A stretch of DNA of 64,000 bases from Flavihumibacter solisilvae (GCF_000814475.1 NZ_JSVC01000018.1:62001-126000), one strand, 5' to 3'. Counted from the stretch's first letter, positions 17,603 through 26,561 are shown. The notes: a model not told the origin generated them from the sequence alone. Program-made: numbers and translations.

Positions 17603-18563
17603 CAGGATACACGATTACTTACGGATCTCACTGACCGATAACTGTAATCTTCGCTGCTTTTATTGCATGCCGGAGGAAGACTATGAATTTACACCTGCCT
17701 CTAAGCTGATGCAGGTAGATGAGATCCTTGCCATATCGGAGATCTTCGTTTCGATGGGCGTGAATAAGATCCGCCTCACCGGCGGTGAACCATTGGTAAG
17801 AAAAGATGCGAAAGCGATAATGGAAGGATTGTCGAAGCTGCCGGTAAAACTGACTATCACAACGAACGGTGTAAGGGCACATGAATTTGTCGATACTTTT
17901 GAAACTGCCGGCATCCGGTCGGTGAATGTAAGTCTTGATACCCTCAATGCAGACAGGTTCCAGTTGCTCACCCGCCGTAACCAGTTTGCAACTGTGAAGA
18001 ACAATATTGAGATGCTGGTCAACCGGCACTTTCATGTGAAAGTGAATATGGTGGTGATGAAGGGCATCAACGAAACAGAACTGCTCGATTTTGTGGGGTG
18101 GACGAAAGACCTTCCCGTTCACGTGCGGTTCATAGAATTTATGCCCTTTGCCGGTAATAAATGGCAGCACGAGAAAGTATTCAGCTGGCAGGAAATGCTT
18201 GAAGTAATTACTACCGTGCACCCGGTTGAGCGTCTTTCCGACGGAGCGCACGATACCGATAAAAAATACCGTGTGCCCGGCAGCCCCGGCACATTTGCCG
18301 TGATCAGCACCATGAGCGCGCCTTTCTGCAGCACCTGCAACCGCATGCGCCTCACCGCCGACGGAAAAATGAAGAATTGCCTCTTCTCCCGCGAGGAAAC
18401 CGACCTGCTGACCACATTCCGGCAGGGCGGTGATATCCGTCCGCTGATCCTGAAATCAATTGCGGAAAAGGCAAAGGAACTGGGCGGCCAGTTTACCAGC
18501 GATTATGCCCATATTGATGCCAGCAAACTCGAAAACAGGAGCATGATCACAATCGGAGGATAA
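17583..18563 (+). CDS. moaA: GTP 3',8-cyclase MoaA
   Basis: A 326-residue radical-SAM enzyme that converts GTP to 3',8-cyclo-GTP, the first step of molybdenum cofactor synthesis. Radical-SAM cluster C21, C25, C28 (TDNCNLRCFYCMP); second cluster C249, C252, C266 (FCSTCNRMRLTADGK to NC). The C-terminus ends in the GG that inserts into the active site. The start MIQDRYNRIHDYLRIS fits the family and overlaps mocA by 20 bp. The stop is directly followed by the moeA ATG. Confidence 0.97.
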   Translation: MIQDRYNRIHDYLRISLTDNCNLRCFYCMPEEDYEFTPASKLMQVDEILAISEIFVSMGVNKIRLTGGEPLVRKDAKAIMEGLSKLPVKLTITTNGVRAHEFVDTFETAGIRSVNVSLDTLNADRFQLLTRRNQFATVKNNIEMLVNRHFHVKVNMVVMKGINETELLDFVGWTKDLPVHVRFIEFMPFAGNKWQHEKVFSWQEMLEVITTVHPVERLSDGAHDTDKKYRVPGSPGTFAVISTMSAPFCSTCNRMRLTADGKMKNCLFSREETDLLTTFRQGGDIRPLILKSIAEKAKELGGQFTSDYAHIDASKLENRSMITIGG

Positions 18564-19757
18564 ATGAAAAACATCATAAGCGTATCGACAGCCAAAGCTT
18601 TGGTTAAACAGCATGTGCCGCTGATGCCGGCCGGACAGGTAAAACTGGAGGCCGCTGATGGCTTAACTCTCGCCGAAGACATTAAAGCCCCACTTGCATT
18701 GCCGCCGTTTGACCAGTCTGCCATGGATGGTTATGCATTCCGGTTTGCAGATTGGAATGGCAGCCCGATGAAGATCGAAGGCGAGCAGGCTGCAGGCACT
18801 GCGGCTGTAAATACCCTGGTAACAGGAACCGCTATGCGCATCTTCACCGGTGCTGCATTGCCGGCGGGCGCAGACACTGTTGTAATGCAGGAAAAGACCA
18901 CCCGTGATAATGGGCTGCTGACCATAACCGACGAACAACTCGTTGAAGGCACGAATGTCCGGAAGGTAGGGTCGGAAGTGGATAAGGATGTAGTGGCGAT
19001 CGGCAAAGGAACAACTTTACTGCCTGCGGCACTTGGACTGCTGGCATCGATGGGCATCACTGAAGTGCCGGTATATAAACGTCCACAGGTGAGCCTGCTG
19101 ATCACCGGGAATGAATTGCAGACGCCGGGAATTCCTTTGGTACACGGACAGGTATACGAAAGTAATTCTTACACCCTGCGCGCCGCATTACAACGTGCAG
19201 GGATAAACGATATTAATATCATCCCTGTAAAGGATGATCCCGACCAGGTGGAGTCTGCCATCAGTTCTGCAATCGGAAGTTCGGACCTGGTATTACTCAC
19301 CGGAGGCGTAAGCGTGGGAGATTATGATTATGTGGTCGGAGCTGCAGGCCGGGCAGGAATTGAAACAATCTTTCACAAGATCCGGCAGCGACCGGGAAAG
19401 CCATTGTTCTACGGACGCCACTCCAAAGGGATAGTCTTCGGACTGCCCGGAAACCCGGGATCCGTGCTGACCTGTTTTTATGAATATGTGTACCCGGCGA
19501 TCTGCGCCATGATGGGAAAAGATTTCGAACAACCTGTTATCACAGCTGTGCTGCAACGTGCATATTCCAAACCAGCTGATCTCACTTGTTTTGTAAAGGC
19601 AGGTTACGATGGTAAAAGCGGTGTGATGCCGCTTGACGCCCAGGAATCTTTCCGGTTGCGCTCCTTCGCGGTTGCCAATGCACTCATTAAGCTTGAGGAA
19701 GGAAAAACGGAATATCTTGCGGGAGAGCAGGTAGAAGTTCATCCTATTCCCATGTAA
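18564..19757 (+). CDS. moeA: Molybdopterin molybdotransferase MoeA
   Basis: A 397-residue MoeA, normal length. It inserts molybdate into adenylylated molybdopterin. Domain order: MoeA N/linker region (PPFDQSAMDGYAFR near residues 50-63, then a beta-rich domain with GAALPAGADTVVMQE near 95), the MoCF-biosynthesis domain (VSLLITGNEL near 175, LLTGGVSVGDYDYV near 245) and the C-terminal barrel. The NPGS motif occurs in GLPGNPGSVLTCFYEYV. Zero spacing from moaA and 10 bp before the TauE-like gene. Confidence 0.95.
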   Translation: MKNIISVSTAKALVKQHVPLMPAGQVKLEAADGLTLAEDIKAPLALPPFDQSAMDGYAFRFADWNGSPMKIEGEQAAGTAAVNTLVTGTAMRIFTGAALPAGADTVVMQEKTTRDNGLLTITDEQLVEGTNVRKVGSEVDKDVVAIGKGTTLLPAALGLLASMGITEVPVYKRPQVSLLITGNELQTPGIPLVHGQVYESNSYTLRAALQRAGINDINIIPVKDDPDQVESAISSAIGSSDLVLLTGGVSVGDYDYVVGAAGRAGIETIFHKIRQRPGKPLFYGRHSKGIVFGLPGNPGSVLTCFYEYVYPAICAMMGKDFEQPVITAVLQRAYSKPADLTCFVKAGYDGKSGVMPLDAQESFRLRSFAVANALIKLEEGKTEYLAGEQVEVHPIPM

Positions 19758-19767
19758 TACGATCCTT

Positions 19768-20499
19768 ATGGGCTACGAATGGTTATTTTTTAGTTTGTTG
19801 TTCATTGTCGCCTTCCTCTATGCGTCAGTCGGCCATGGCGGCGCAAGCGGGTACCTGGCTCTTATGGCTTTATTCGGGATGGCGCCTGATGTCATGAAGC
19901 CAACGGCATTGCTCCTGAATCTCTTCGTGTCACTCACTGCCTTCCTGCAATATTACCGCGGCAAACATTTCAGGTGGAACTTGTTCTGGCCACTGGCGCT
20001 GGCTTCGGTGCCGTTTGCTTTCCTGGGTGGACTGGTCGAAGTTAATGATGAGATCTATAAAAAATTCCTGGGTGTGTTGTTGTTGTTGCCGGTGATCCGG
20101 TTCTGGTTTTTCCAGAAGATTGATGTAGTGGAAACAAAAGAGGCCGACCGTGCCATCCTGTTCCTCACCGGTGCTTTGATCGGGTTTTTGTCCGGGCTCA
20201 TTGGCATTGGCGGCGGCATTATACTTTCACCGGTTTTATTATTGTTACATTATACCAACCAGAAGCAAACCGCAGCCATCAGTGCATTGTTTATACTGGT
20301 GAATTCAATGGCTGGACTAACCGGGCAAATGACAAGAGGCATAGAATGGAGCAGTGGCATGGCCGGGTTTGTTGCGGTGGCCTTTGCCGGGGGACTACTC
20401 GGCGCCTGGCTGGGTGCCCTGAAATTCAGGCAGTCTGTACTGAGGAATGTACTGGCGCTCGTATTACTGGTGGCCGCGATCAAATTGCTGGTCACCTGA
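19768..20499 (+). CDS. TauE/SafE family anion permease inside the molybdenum operon
   Basis: A 243-residue, very hydrophobic inner-membrane protein with about eight membrane segments. The two TauE/SafE repeats are recognisable: FLYASVGHGGASGYLALMAL near residue 15 and its second-half counterpart GFLSGLIGIGGGIILSPVL near residue 135. Known members move sulfite, sulfonates, sulfoacetate or similar anions. It sits between moeA and moaD with gaps of 10 and 13 bp, so it is co-transcribed with cofactor genes. No modABC is in the window. A role in molybdate, sulfite or other oxyanion movement is an inference from position. Confidence 0.85.
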   Translation: MGYEWLFFSLLFIVAFLYASVGHGGASGYLALMALFGMAPDVMKPTALLLNLFVSLTAFLQYYRGKHFRWNLFWPLALASVPFAFLGGLVEVNDEIYKKFLGVLLLLPVIRFWFFQKIDVVETKEADRAILFLTGALIGFLSGLIGIGGGIILSPVLLLLHYTNQKQTAAISALFILVNSMAGLTGQMTRGIEWSSGMAGFVAVAFAGGLLGAWLGALKFRQSVLRNVLALVLLVAAIKLLVT

Positions 20500-20512
20500 A
20501 AATTAAATTGAC

Positions 20513-20752
20513 ATGCAGGCACAATTGACGATACTCTTTTTTGGACAACTGGCGGAAGCTGTGGGAACAGGCATGGAAACAATTGCCCATGTCCGTGATA
20601 CGGTTCAACTTGATGAACTGTTAAAAGCCCGGTACCCCCGACTGAATGGTTTCACTTATGTCAGGTCTGTAAACAATAAAGTAGTCAGTGGAATAACGGA
20701 GATCCCGGAAGGCGCCACCATCGCTTTACTGCCACCTTTTTCAGGAGGATGA
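20513..20752 (+). CDS. moaD: Molybdopterin synthase sulfur carrier MoaD
   Basis: A 79-residue ubiquitin-fold protein ending in FSGG, the C-terminal Gly-Gly that is adenylylated and thiocarboxylated to carry sulfur into molybdopterin. The central TIALLPPFSGG tail is typical of MoaD. Its partners are in the same operon: the activating enzyme at 20792 and MoaE at 21900. Confidence 0.92.
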   Translation: MQAQLTILFFGQLAEAVGTGMETIAHVRDTVQLDELLKARYPRLNGFTYVRSVNNKVVSGITEIPEGATIALLPPFSGG

Positions 20753-20791
20753 GAGAGAGTAAACAAATAGTGAATTTAAGGAAGGAACAAC

Positions 20792-21922
20792 ATGAACAGG
20801 GAAGATTTATATGAACGATACCAGCGGCAGATGATGTTGCCGGGGTTTGGTGAGCAGAAGCAAATGCTGCTGGAACAAGCATCCGTACTGGTGATAGGGG
20901 CGGGTGGACTGGGCTGCCCGGTGTTATCGTATCTCGCTGCAGCCGGCGTGGGCAGAATTGGACTGGTGGATGATGATGCAGTAGAGATCCATAACCTGCA
21001 CCGCCAGGTGATTTATACCATGGAAGACCTGGGGAGGGCAAAAGTAACGGTTGCGGCTGAACGCATTTCCGCCCTGAACCCTGGGGTTATCATCGTTCCC
21101 TATAAACAGCGGGTAAGTAACCAGAATATTCGTGAACTGGTGGAAGGTTACGATCTAATCATTGATGGTACGGATAATTTTGAAACCCGCTACCTCGTAA
21201 ATGATGCCTGTGTAATAGCCGGCAAACCATTGGTATATGGCGCCATTTCGCAGTACGAAGGGCAGGTGTCTGTATTCACGCCCGACTTTCATTACCGCGA
21301 TCTTTTCCCTGACCCACCTGCACCCGGCTCTGTTTTGAATTGCAGTGAGGCGGGCGTGATTGGCGTGTTACCCGGTCTCATCGGCATACTGATGGCCCAG
21401 GAAGCGATCAAGATCATTACTGGCATCGGCCAGCCGCTATACGCAAAGCTGTTGCTCTGGAACCTGTTGACCAATAACAGTATGGTCATGGAAAATTCAC
21501 CCGACGGGTGGCACCCGACGGGTGAGGCCCGACGGGTGGGGCCACGAAACTGGACGGAGCTGGAAGCGTTCGACTATTCGTGGTTCTGCGGCACAGGCAA
21601 AGTCAACAACATAACCGCAGCGGAGCTGAAAGCAATGCGCGCACAAGGCGAATGGCTGGTGATCGATATCCGTGAGCCGCATGAATTGCCCGGAAGCGAA
21701 GGACTGGCAGATCTGCGCATTCCTTCAGCAGAGCTTTTACCGAAGCATATCGGCGACACAGCAGAAAAGATCGTTTTTGTTTGCCAGTCAGGAAAACGGA
21801 GTGAAGCAGCAGTGCTGCGCTTCTCGAATCTTTTGGACGGTTCCCGCCAACTCTATAGTTTGCAGGGTGGTGTATTGGGCTGGAGTCAATTTCAACAATA
21901 TGAGCAAAGAGAAAACCATTAA
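20792..21922 (+). CDS. MoeB/ThiF-like E1 activating enzyme fused to rhodanese, with repeat-derived linker
   Basis: A 376-residue fusion. Residues 1-230 form the ThiF/MoeB adenylylating domain (VIGAGGLGCPV 34-44, catalytic-type C184 in LNCSEAGV); residues 275-370 form a rhodanese domain with active Cys C331 in VCQSGKRSEAA. It should adenylylate the MoaD C-terminus and supply sulfur. Two oddities. The usual zinc CxxC before C184 is replaced by H167 and D170 (HYRD), and no second CxxC is seen, so the zinc site is lost. The interdomain linker (residues about 236-250) is encoded by three units of the 14-bp repeat (21499-21540). Overlaps moaE by 23 bp. Confidence 0.9.
   Translation: MNREDLYERYQRQMMLPGFGEQKQMLLEQASVLVIGAGGLGCPVLSYLAAAGVGRIGLVDDDAVEIHNLHRQVIYTMEDLGRAKVTVAAERISALNPGVIIVPYKQRVSNQNIRELVEGYDLIIDGTDNFETRYLVNDACVIAGKPLVYGAISQYEGQVSVFTPDFHYRDLFPDPPAPGSVLNCSEAGVIGVLPGLIGILMAQEAIKIITGIGQPLYAKLLLWNLLTNNSMVMENSPDGWHPTGEARRVGPRNWTELEAFDYSWFCGTGKVNNITAAELKAMRAQGEWLVIDIREPHELPGSEGLADLRIPSAELLPKHIGDTAEKIVFVCQSGKRSEAAVLRFSNLLDGSRQLYSLQGGVLGWSQFQQYEQRENH
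21499..21540 (+). repeat. Three 14-bp palindromic repeat units inside the moeB-like reading frame
   Basis: Units start at 21499, 21513 and 21527 (ACCCGACGGGT twice, then GCCCGACGGGT), period 14. Three units are 42 bp, so the frame is kept even though 14 is not a multiple of three. The encoded stretch is SPDGWHPTGEARRVG. The first 25 bases are identical to the reverse complement of the element at 1417-1441. Confidence 0.9.
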
Positions 21923-22346
21923 GAATATTTTCCGGGAAGGGGCTATTCCCGCTGAATTCATCGGCAGTTCTATTGCCAGTCACCAGGCTAAGACCAGTAT
22001 TGGCGGGCACAGCATTTTCCTGGGACAGGTTCGGGCCGACGAGATCAATGGCAAAACAGTAGCCGCGATCGAATATACTACCTACCAGGAAATGGCACTG
22101 GAACAGATGCACCTTATCCGCGAAGAAACAATTGCGAAATATGCGCTTACCTGCATGCATGTTTACCATAGTCTCGGCACGGTGGAAGCAGGCCAGATCT
22201 GCCTCTTTGTATTCACTTCGGCTCCTCACCGTAAAGCGGCTATTGATGCCTGTGAGGAGCTTGTGGAAAGGATAAAAAAAGAATTACCTGTGTGGGGAAA
22301 AGAGATCTTCGAAGGGGAAGGTCACCAATGGAAAGTCAACACCTGA
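21900..22346 (+). CDS. moaE: Molybdopterin synthase catalytic subunit MoaE
   Basis: A 148-residue MoaE. With MoaD it converts cyclic pyranopterin monophosphate to molybdopterin. Family stretches include GGHSIFLGQVRADEING near residue 35, IEYTTYQEMA near 58 and the late SAPHRKAAIDACEELVERIKK segment; the Lys in VWGKEIFEG near the C-terminus corresponds to a conserved active-site Lys. The ATG at 21900 lies inside the end of the preceding gene (23-bp overlap); a longer frame starting at 21672 is only an out-of-frame reading of the rhodanese domain. Confidence 0.95.
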   Translation: MSKEKTIKNIFREGAIPAEFIGSSIASHQAKTSIGGHSIFLGQVRADEINGKTVAAIEYTTYQEMALEQMHLIREETIAKYALTCMHVYHSLGTVEAGQICLFVFTSAPHRKAAIDACEELVERIKKELPVWGKEIFEGEGHQWKVNT

Positions 22347-22348
22347 AC

Positions 22349-23281
22349 ATGGTCAACATCACGCATAAGCAGAATACATACCGGATCGCGATCGCAACGG
22401 CAGAAGTCCGGGTTTCCGAACCGGCAACAATATCAGCTATTAATGAGAAGCGGGTGCCCAAGGGCGACGTACTGGAATGCAGCAGGGTAGCCGGCCTGCT
22501 TGGTGTGAAGAATACCAGCTCAGTAATTCCTGACTGTCATCCCTTACCCGTTGAATACACTTCTATCCGGCACAGCATTGACGGGCTGGCAATCCGCATC
22601 GAAGTGGAAGTGCATACCATTTACAAGACCGGTGTGGAAGTGGAAGCCATGCATGGCGCCGCCGTTGCTGCATTGACGATGTATGATATGCTGAAGCCGA
22701 TCGATAAGGGTGTGGTGATCGGGGAGATCAAACTGCAGCAAAAAAAAGGAGGGAAGTCGGACCGGGCATTCGCCCCCGGAGTTACAATCCGTACGGCGGT
22801 GGTAGTATGCTCTGATTCGGTGGCCGCTGGCGATGCAGAAGATATTTCGGGAAAAACTGCCATGGCACTGCTGGAAGAATACAGTATTCCTGCCACGCAC
22901 TATAGTGTTATCGCTGATGATCCGCAGGCTATAACTTCTACCTGTGAAAAACTGGTCAATGACGGTTATAATCTTGTACTGCTTTCCGGTGGCACAGGCG
23001 CCGGTCCACGTGATATTACGCCCGAAACAGTGTCGGCAATCATTGACCGGCCCATGCCCGGAATTATGGAGCATGCACGGTCATATGGACAATCCTACAC
23101 GCCCTATTCCATGCTCTCTCGCGGTATTGCAGGGTTTGCAGGCAACACGCTGCTGATCACCTTACCAGGCTCACCCAAAGCAGTAACCGAAAACATGCGG
23201 GCGATCTTTCCGCATGTGCTGCATGTGTTTAGCGTTAACAAGGGCGGGCGACACGATGAAAGTAGAAATTCAAATCAGTAA
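22349..23281 (+). CDS. Bifunctional MoaC-MoaB/MogA fusion
   Basis: A 310-residue fusion of two cofactor enzymes. Residues 1-145 are MoaC (cyclic pyranopterin monophosphate synthase): VNITHKQNTYRIAIATAEV at the start, DCHPLP near 66, and GVEVEAMHGAAVAALTMYDM near 98-117 containing the family's catalytic region. Residues 150-300 are the MoaB/MogA adenylyltransferase: VVVCSDSVAAGDAEDISGK and LLSGGTGAGPRDITPE, then TLPGSPKAVTENM. The start at 22349 is two bases after the moaE stop; an ATG at 22328 is possible. It ends 7 bp inside the convergent DUF3857 gene. Confidence 0.93.
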   Translation: MVNITHKQNTYRIAIATAEVRVSEPATISAINEKRVPKGDVLECSRVAGLLGVKNTSSVIPDCHPLPVEYTSIRHSIDGLAIRIEVEVHTIYKTGVEVEAMHGAAVAALTMYDMLKPIDKGVVIGEIKLQQKKGGKSDRAFAPGVTIRTAVVVCSDSVAAGDAEDISGKTAMALLEEYSIPATHYSVIADDPQAITSTCEKLVNDGYNLVLLSGGTGAGPRDITPETVSAIIDRPMPGIMEHARSYGQSYTPYSMLSRGIAGFAGNTLLITLPGSPKAVTENMRAIFPHVLHVFSVNKGGRHDESRNSNQ

Positions 23282-25815
23282 GGGTCGCTCTTCGATTTTA
23301 CGAATACGCGTTTCACATTCTGCGATTTTATTACGTAGGGAATCCAGACAAGGCAATACACGCAGGAACGCCCGATTGCTTTATAAAGGTTTGTCATCGC
23401 GTCCGGTACAAGTGCATCAACCTTGCTGACGTTATATACAGTCAGCAAAACAAGATTGCCGATCAGCAGGCTTAATGCGTAACCGATAAAGAACCGTGGG
23501 AAAATATCCCGTTTCATAAAATACCAGTAACACAAAGCGCCCACGCCAATGAGCCATGCAAGGCTGACGAAGAGCTCAGCATAAATGGCATACACTGCAA
23601 TTTCACCACCAGCATCTTCAAAAACCTGGTAAGTGCCCGGCGTATAGTATCCCGACGTGAGGAAGTTGTACAACTGGATAATTCCGCCACCGACCAATGT
23701 AAATCCAAGGAACCCGGTGGCTCCCGAGCGTTTTTCCGGCAGGTCTGTCCATTCCATCATGAACTGCCTGTTGTTATACCACCGGATGAAGGTCAGCCCG
23801 ATAACAGCACAAAACAGGGTCAGCAACATGGATGGCCAGTTGATGCTCTGTACGGACGATGTGTTGGCGGTATCATCCGCTGCAAAGCCATCCGTTTGAT
23901 ATAATTCAAACTGCAGCACATCCTCTATGCGGGCATAGTCTTTCCGGTACGCTGCAACTTCTTCGGCGGGAAGATGGTCTTTTATTGTTTTATAGAGGTA
24001 CGTCAGTGTTATAGTGTTGCCCGCGACCTCAGGTTTGTAAGAGAAACGGTAAGCGTCGTTCTCGATGTTAAACGGTTTAAGCGGGAAGCTCCAGTGCTCC
24101 GGCATGTGAATGTTCATTTTATATCTCAGGTAGCCTGGATCCGGAAGCGACAACGGCGCATTGGCAGCCAGGTTTTTTGCTGAAGGCAGTTTCTCATAGA
24201 TTGCCTTGGCCAAAACGGAGAACGACCTTTTGCCGTGGTCAGTTTCCTCCCAGATCCCGGGGATCTCGTAGGTTTCAGTGACCGTGACAATATTTTCAAT
24301 ACTGTCATCTTCAAACCCGATCTCGCCGCTGAGTTTTATACTGTCATAAATAGCCGAATAATAGTTTGTGTATTGCTGTTCAATGGACGACTTGCTTGAT
24401 GAACTGAAATAGCTTCTCATATCATCAGCAATGCCACCGGAATAAATTGTTTTTACTTTCAGTGTACTGTTGCCTTTGTCCGCCGCCTTCACTGACAGGT
24501 CTTCTTCAATTTCCACGTTGTTGACAACAGCTTCTTCAATGTCCTCCAGTCCACCTGTGCCTTCTTTCAATACAAGTGATTTGCCGTAAGGCGGAATGTA
24601 AATATTAATGAGGCTTCCGCGTTGTTGCTGGTTTGTGGCATCGATGAATACATATCCAGATGAACGTTCAATGGCAACGATGGCATGGTTGAACATGATT
24701 GCGGCAGGAGATTCATTTTCCACCTTTGCACGGAGACTGGTATTTACCAGTGCAACATAAGATTGAATTCCTTCTTCCCGCAGCATGCACACCAGCAACA
24801 GTGCCTTGTCCTTACAATCGCCGTATCCCTGCCGGAAAATGTTATTCGGATCGTGCGGTTTATGCGTGTACACACCCACTTCAAAACCAAGGTAACGGAT
24901 CTCATCCTGTACATACCTTGTGGCGAGTTCTGCATACAGGTCTTTGTTTCCTTTTGACTGCGTCCGTAATTCGGCGATCTTTTTCTTCAATGGCGCATCA
25001 AGCGGGAACCGGTAGTTACTGAATACTTTTACCCCCCAGCTGCCTACTTCAGCCCAGCTTTTAAAAGTGGTAAGTGTGGTATAAGGATATTTGTCGAACC
25101 ATGCCGGGGCCCCGGATACTGACTCATATTTCTTCAATTCAGGCTGGCTCCAATGATACAGTTTCAGGTTATTGTGATCCTTCACTACGGGCTGTGACGC
25201 CTGGTTGTATAATGCGTACTGGAGGGGTTGTGCAGGCGAACTGAATACACTGTAGAAGAAATTGGTGATGGGTGTGCCGTATGTGAAATACTGCGATGTT
25301 GTAAAGTGGTTTCCAAACACTGGATTGAAGCCGGTAACCGAGTAGGCATAATCTATGCGGTCATCCTTTCTCACATCTTCAAGAATTACAAACGCTCTTT
25401 TCTCGTTATTGTACTGGTAGTTTCCGGCCGCGGTTTCCTCCTGCACTACGCGGATCTGTTTTGGTGAAAGCCGGCTGATAATCCTGCCGTCACGCACCTG
25501 GTTGATATAATGAAATGTGACCTTCTGGTATTCCGGTGAATAAGTGACGGAAACTTCCGAGGCTTGCTGAACACCCGTTTCATTGATGATGTGACGAATA
25601 AAATGAGAGTACTCCGTTTGCTCAGGTATGTTCACCTGTACGTCCATCAGGCCGTAATAAAAGCCATCGCTGATCTCTTTATCATTTGCCTTACGGTTAT
25701 GGTCGGGCGCAATGGTAAAAAGCCATGATGGGGCGGACTGAATGGAAGGTTGCTGGGCAAAGACTGCGAGATGACAGGTAAGGGTTAACAGGGCCAGGGT
25801 CAATTTTCTCAGCAT
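23275..25815 (-). CDS. DUF3857/transglutaminase-like protein with C-terminal membrane domain
   Basis: An 846-residue exported protein. Signal peptide 1-21 (ends VFAQ); DUF3857 beta-sandwich about residues 50-230; transglutaminase-like core about 285-400 with the thiol-protease triad C334 (GYGDCKDKA), H377 (FNHAIV) and D392 (VFIDA); a long beta-rich region to ~640; then four to five membrane segments (about 660-830) resembling DUF2569. It is therefore anchored with its catalytic part outside the cytoplasm. The family is common in Bacteroidota, with unknown substrate; peptide cross-linking or hydrolysis are the family chemistries. It overlaps the end of the moaC/moaB gene tail to tail. Confidence 0.85.
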   Translation of the reverse strand: MLRKLTLALLTLTCHLAVFAQQPSIQSAPSWLFTIAPDHNRKANDKEISDGFYYGLMDVQVNIPEQTEYSHFIRHIINETGVQQASEVSVTYSPEYQKVTFHYINQVRDGRIISRLSPKQIRVVQEETAAGNYQYNNEKRAFVILEDVRKDDRIDYAYSVTGFNPVFGNHFTTSQYFTYGTPITNFFYSVFSSPAQPLQYALYNQASQPVVKDHNNLKLYHWSQPELKKYESVSGAPAWFDKYPYTTLTTFKSWAEVGSWGVKVFSNYRFPLDAPLKKKIAELRTQSKGNKDLYAELATRYVQDEIRYLGFEVGVYTHKPHDPNNIFRQGYGDCKDKALLLVCMLREEGIQSYVALVNTSLRAKVENESPAAIMFNHAIVAIERSSGYVFIDATNQQQRGSLINIYIPPYGKSLVLKEGTGGLEDIEEAVVNNVEIEEDLSVKAADKGNSTLKVKTIYSGGIADDMRSYFSSSSKSSIEQQYTNYYSAIYDSIKLSGEIGFEDDSIENIVTVTETYEIPGIWEETDHGKRSFSVLAKAIYEKLPSAKNLAANAPLSLPDPGYLRYKMNIHMPEHWSFPLKPFNIENDAYRFSYKPEVAGNTITLTYLYKTIKDHLPAEEVAAYRKDYARIEDVLQFELYQTDGFAADDTANTSSVQSINWPSMLLTLFCAVIGLTFIRWYNNRQFMMEWTDLPEKRSGATGFLGFTLVGGGIIQLYNFLTSGYYTPGTYQVFEDAGGEIAVYAIYAELFVSLAWLIGVGALCYWYFMKRDIFPRFFIGYALSLLIGNLVLLTVYNVSKVDALVPDAMTNLYKAIGRSCVYCLVWIPYVIKSQNVKRVFVKSKSDPY

Positions 25816-25907
25816 GGTTTAGGATGGTTTCCGGCCCAAGATAATTTTCTAATTCAGAATTTAAAAGGGAAAAAGTAAAAAGCCGTTTATACTTTTTAAT
25901 TTCAACC

Positions 25908-26561
25908 GTGACTATCGACGAATTAAAATCTGCGCTGGATTTTCACCGCGACAACGATGCCGCCAAAGCTATGGCTGCCTATATGAAGGGGCATTTTGAA
26001 TTTTTCGGGATCAAGCAACCCGTACGAAAAGCCCTGTCAGCGGAATTTATCAAAGCAAACAAAAAGCTGGAGGAAAAGCAGGTGCTGAGACTGGCGGACC
26101 AGCTCTGGAAAATGTCCGAAAGGGAAGCGCAATATATTGCCATGGAATTGCTGTACGCGGCAAGGAAAAGCCGCACAGAAAAAAGCGTTACATTCTACCT
26201 GGACCTGGTTACCCGAAAATCGTGGTGGGATACGGTTGACTTTATAGCCACGCGCCTTATCGGCGAATCTTACCAGGGGGAGCGCCGGCCAAGGGTAATG
26301 CTGAAGTGGGTGAAGAGCGAAAACACCTGGCAGAACCGCACAGCCATCCTGTTCCAGCTAAATTATAAGGATAAGACAGATAAAGAACTGCTGTTCGAAA
26401 CCCTCACCGCCCTGAAGCACAAGAAGGAGTTCTTCATCCAGAAAGCCATTGGCTGGAGCCTGCGGCAGTACTACCGGACTGACCCCGACGCTGTGAATGA
26501 CTTCGTCGAAGAAAGCGGAATAACCGGCCTGGCAAAACGAGAGGCTCTCAAGCATACGTAG
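25908..26561 (+). CDS. DNA alkylation repair protein, AlkD-like HEAT-repeat glycosylase
   Basis: A 217-residue all-helical protein of the AlkC/AlkD superfamily. These remove positively charged alkylated bases (3-methyladenine, 7-methylguanine) using a HEAT-repeat solenoid. The KSWWDTVDFIATRLIG stretch near residues 104-119 holds the Trp and Asp residues of the AlkD active-site pair; the FIQKAIGWSLRQY stretch near 172-184 supplies the second aromatic cluster. The start is GTG at 25908 (MTIDELKSALDFH), as no ATG is available before the conserved KAMAAYMKG segment. Monocistronic. Confidence 0.88.
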   Translation: MTIDELKSALDFHRDNDAAKAMAAYMKGHFEFFGIKQPVRKALSAEFIKANKKLEEKQVLRLADQLWKMSEREAQYIAMELLYAARKSRTEKSVTFYLDLVTRKSWWDTVDFIATRLIGESYQGERRPRVMLKWVKSENTWQNRTAILFQLNYKDKTDKELLFETLTALKHKKEFFIQKAIGWSLRQYYRTDPDAVNDFVEESGITGLAKREALKHT

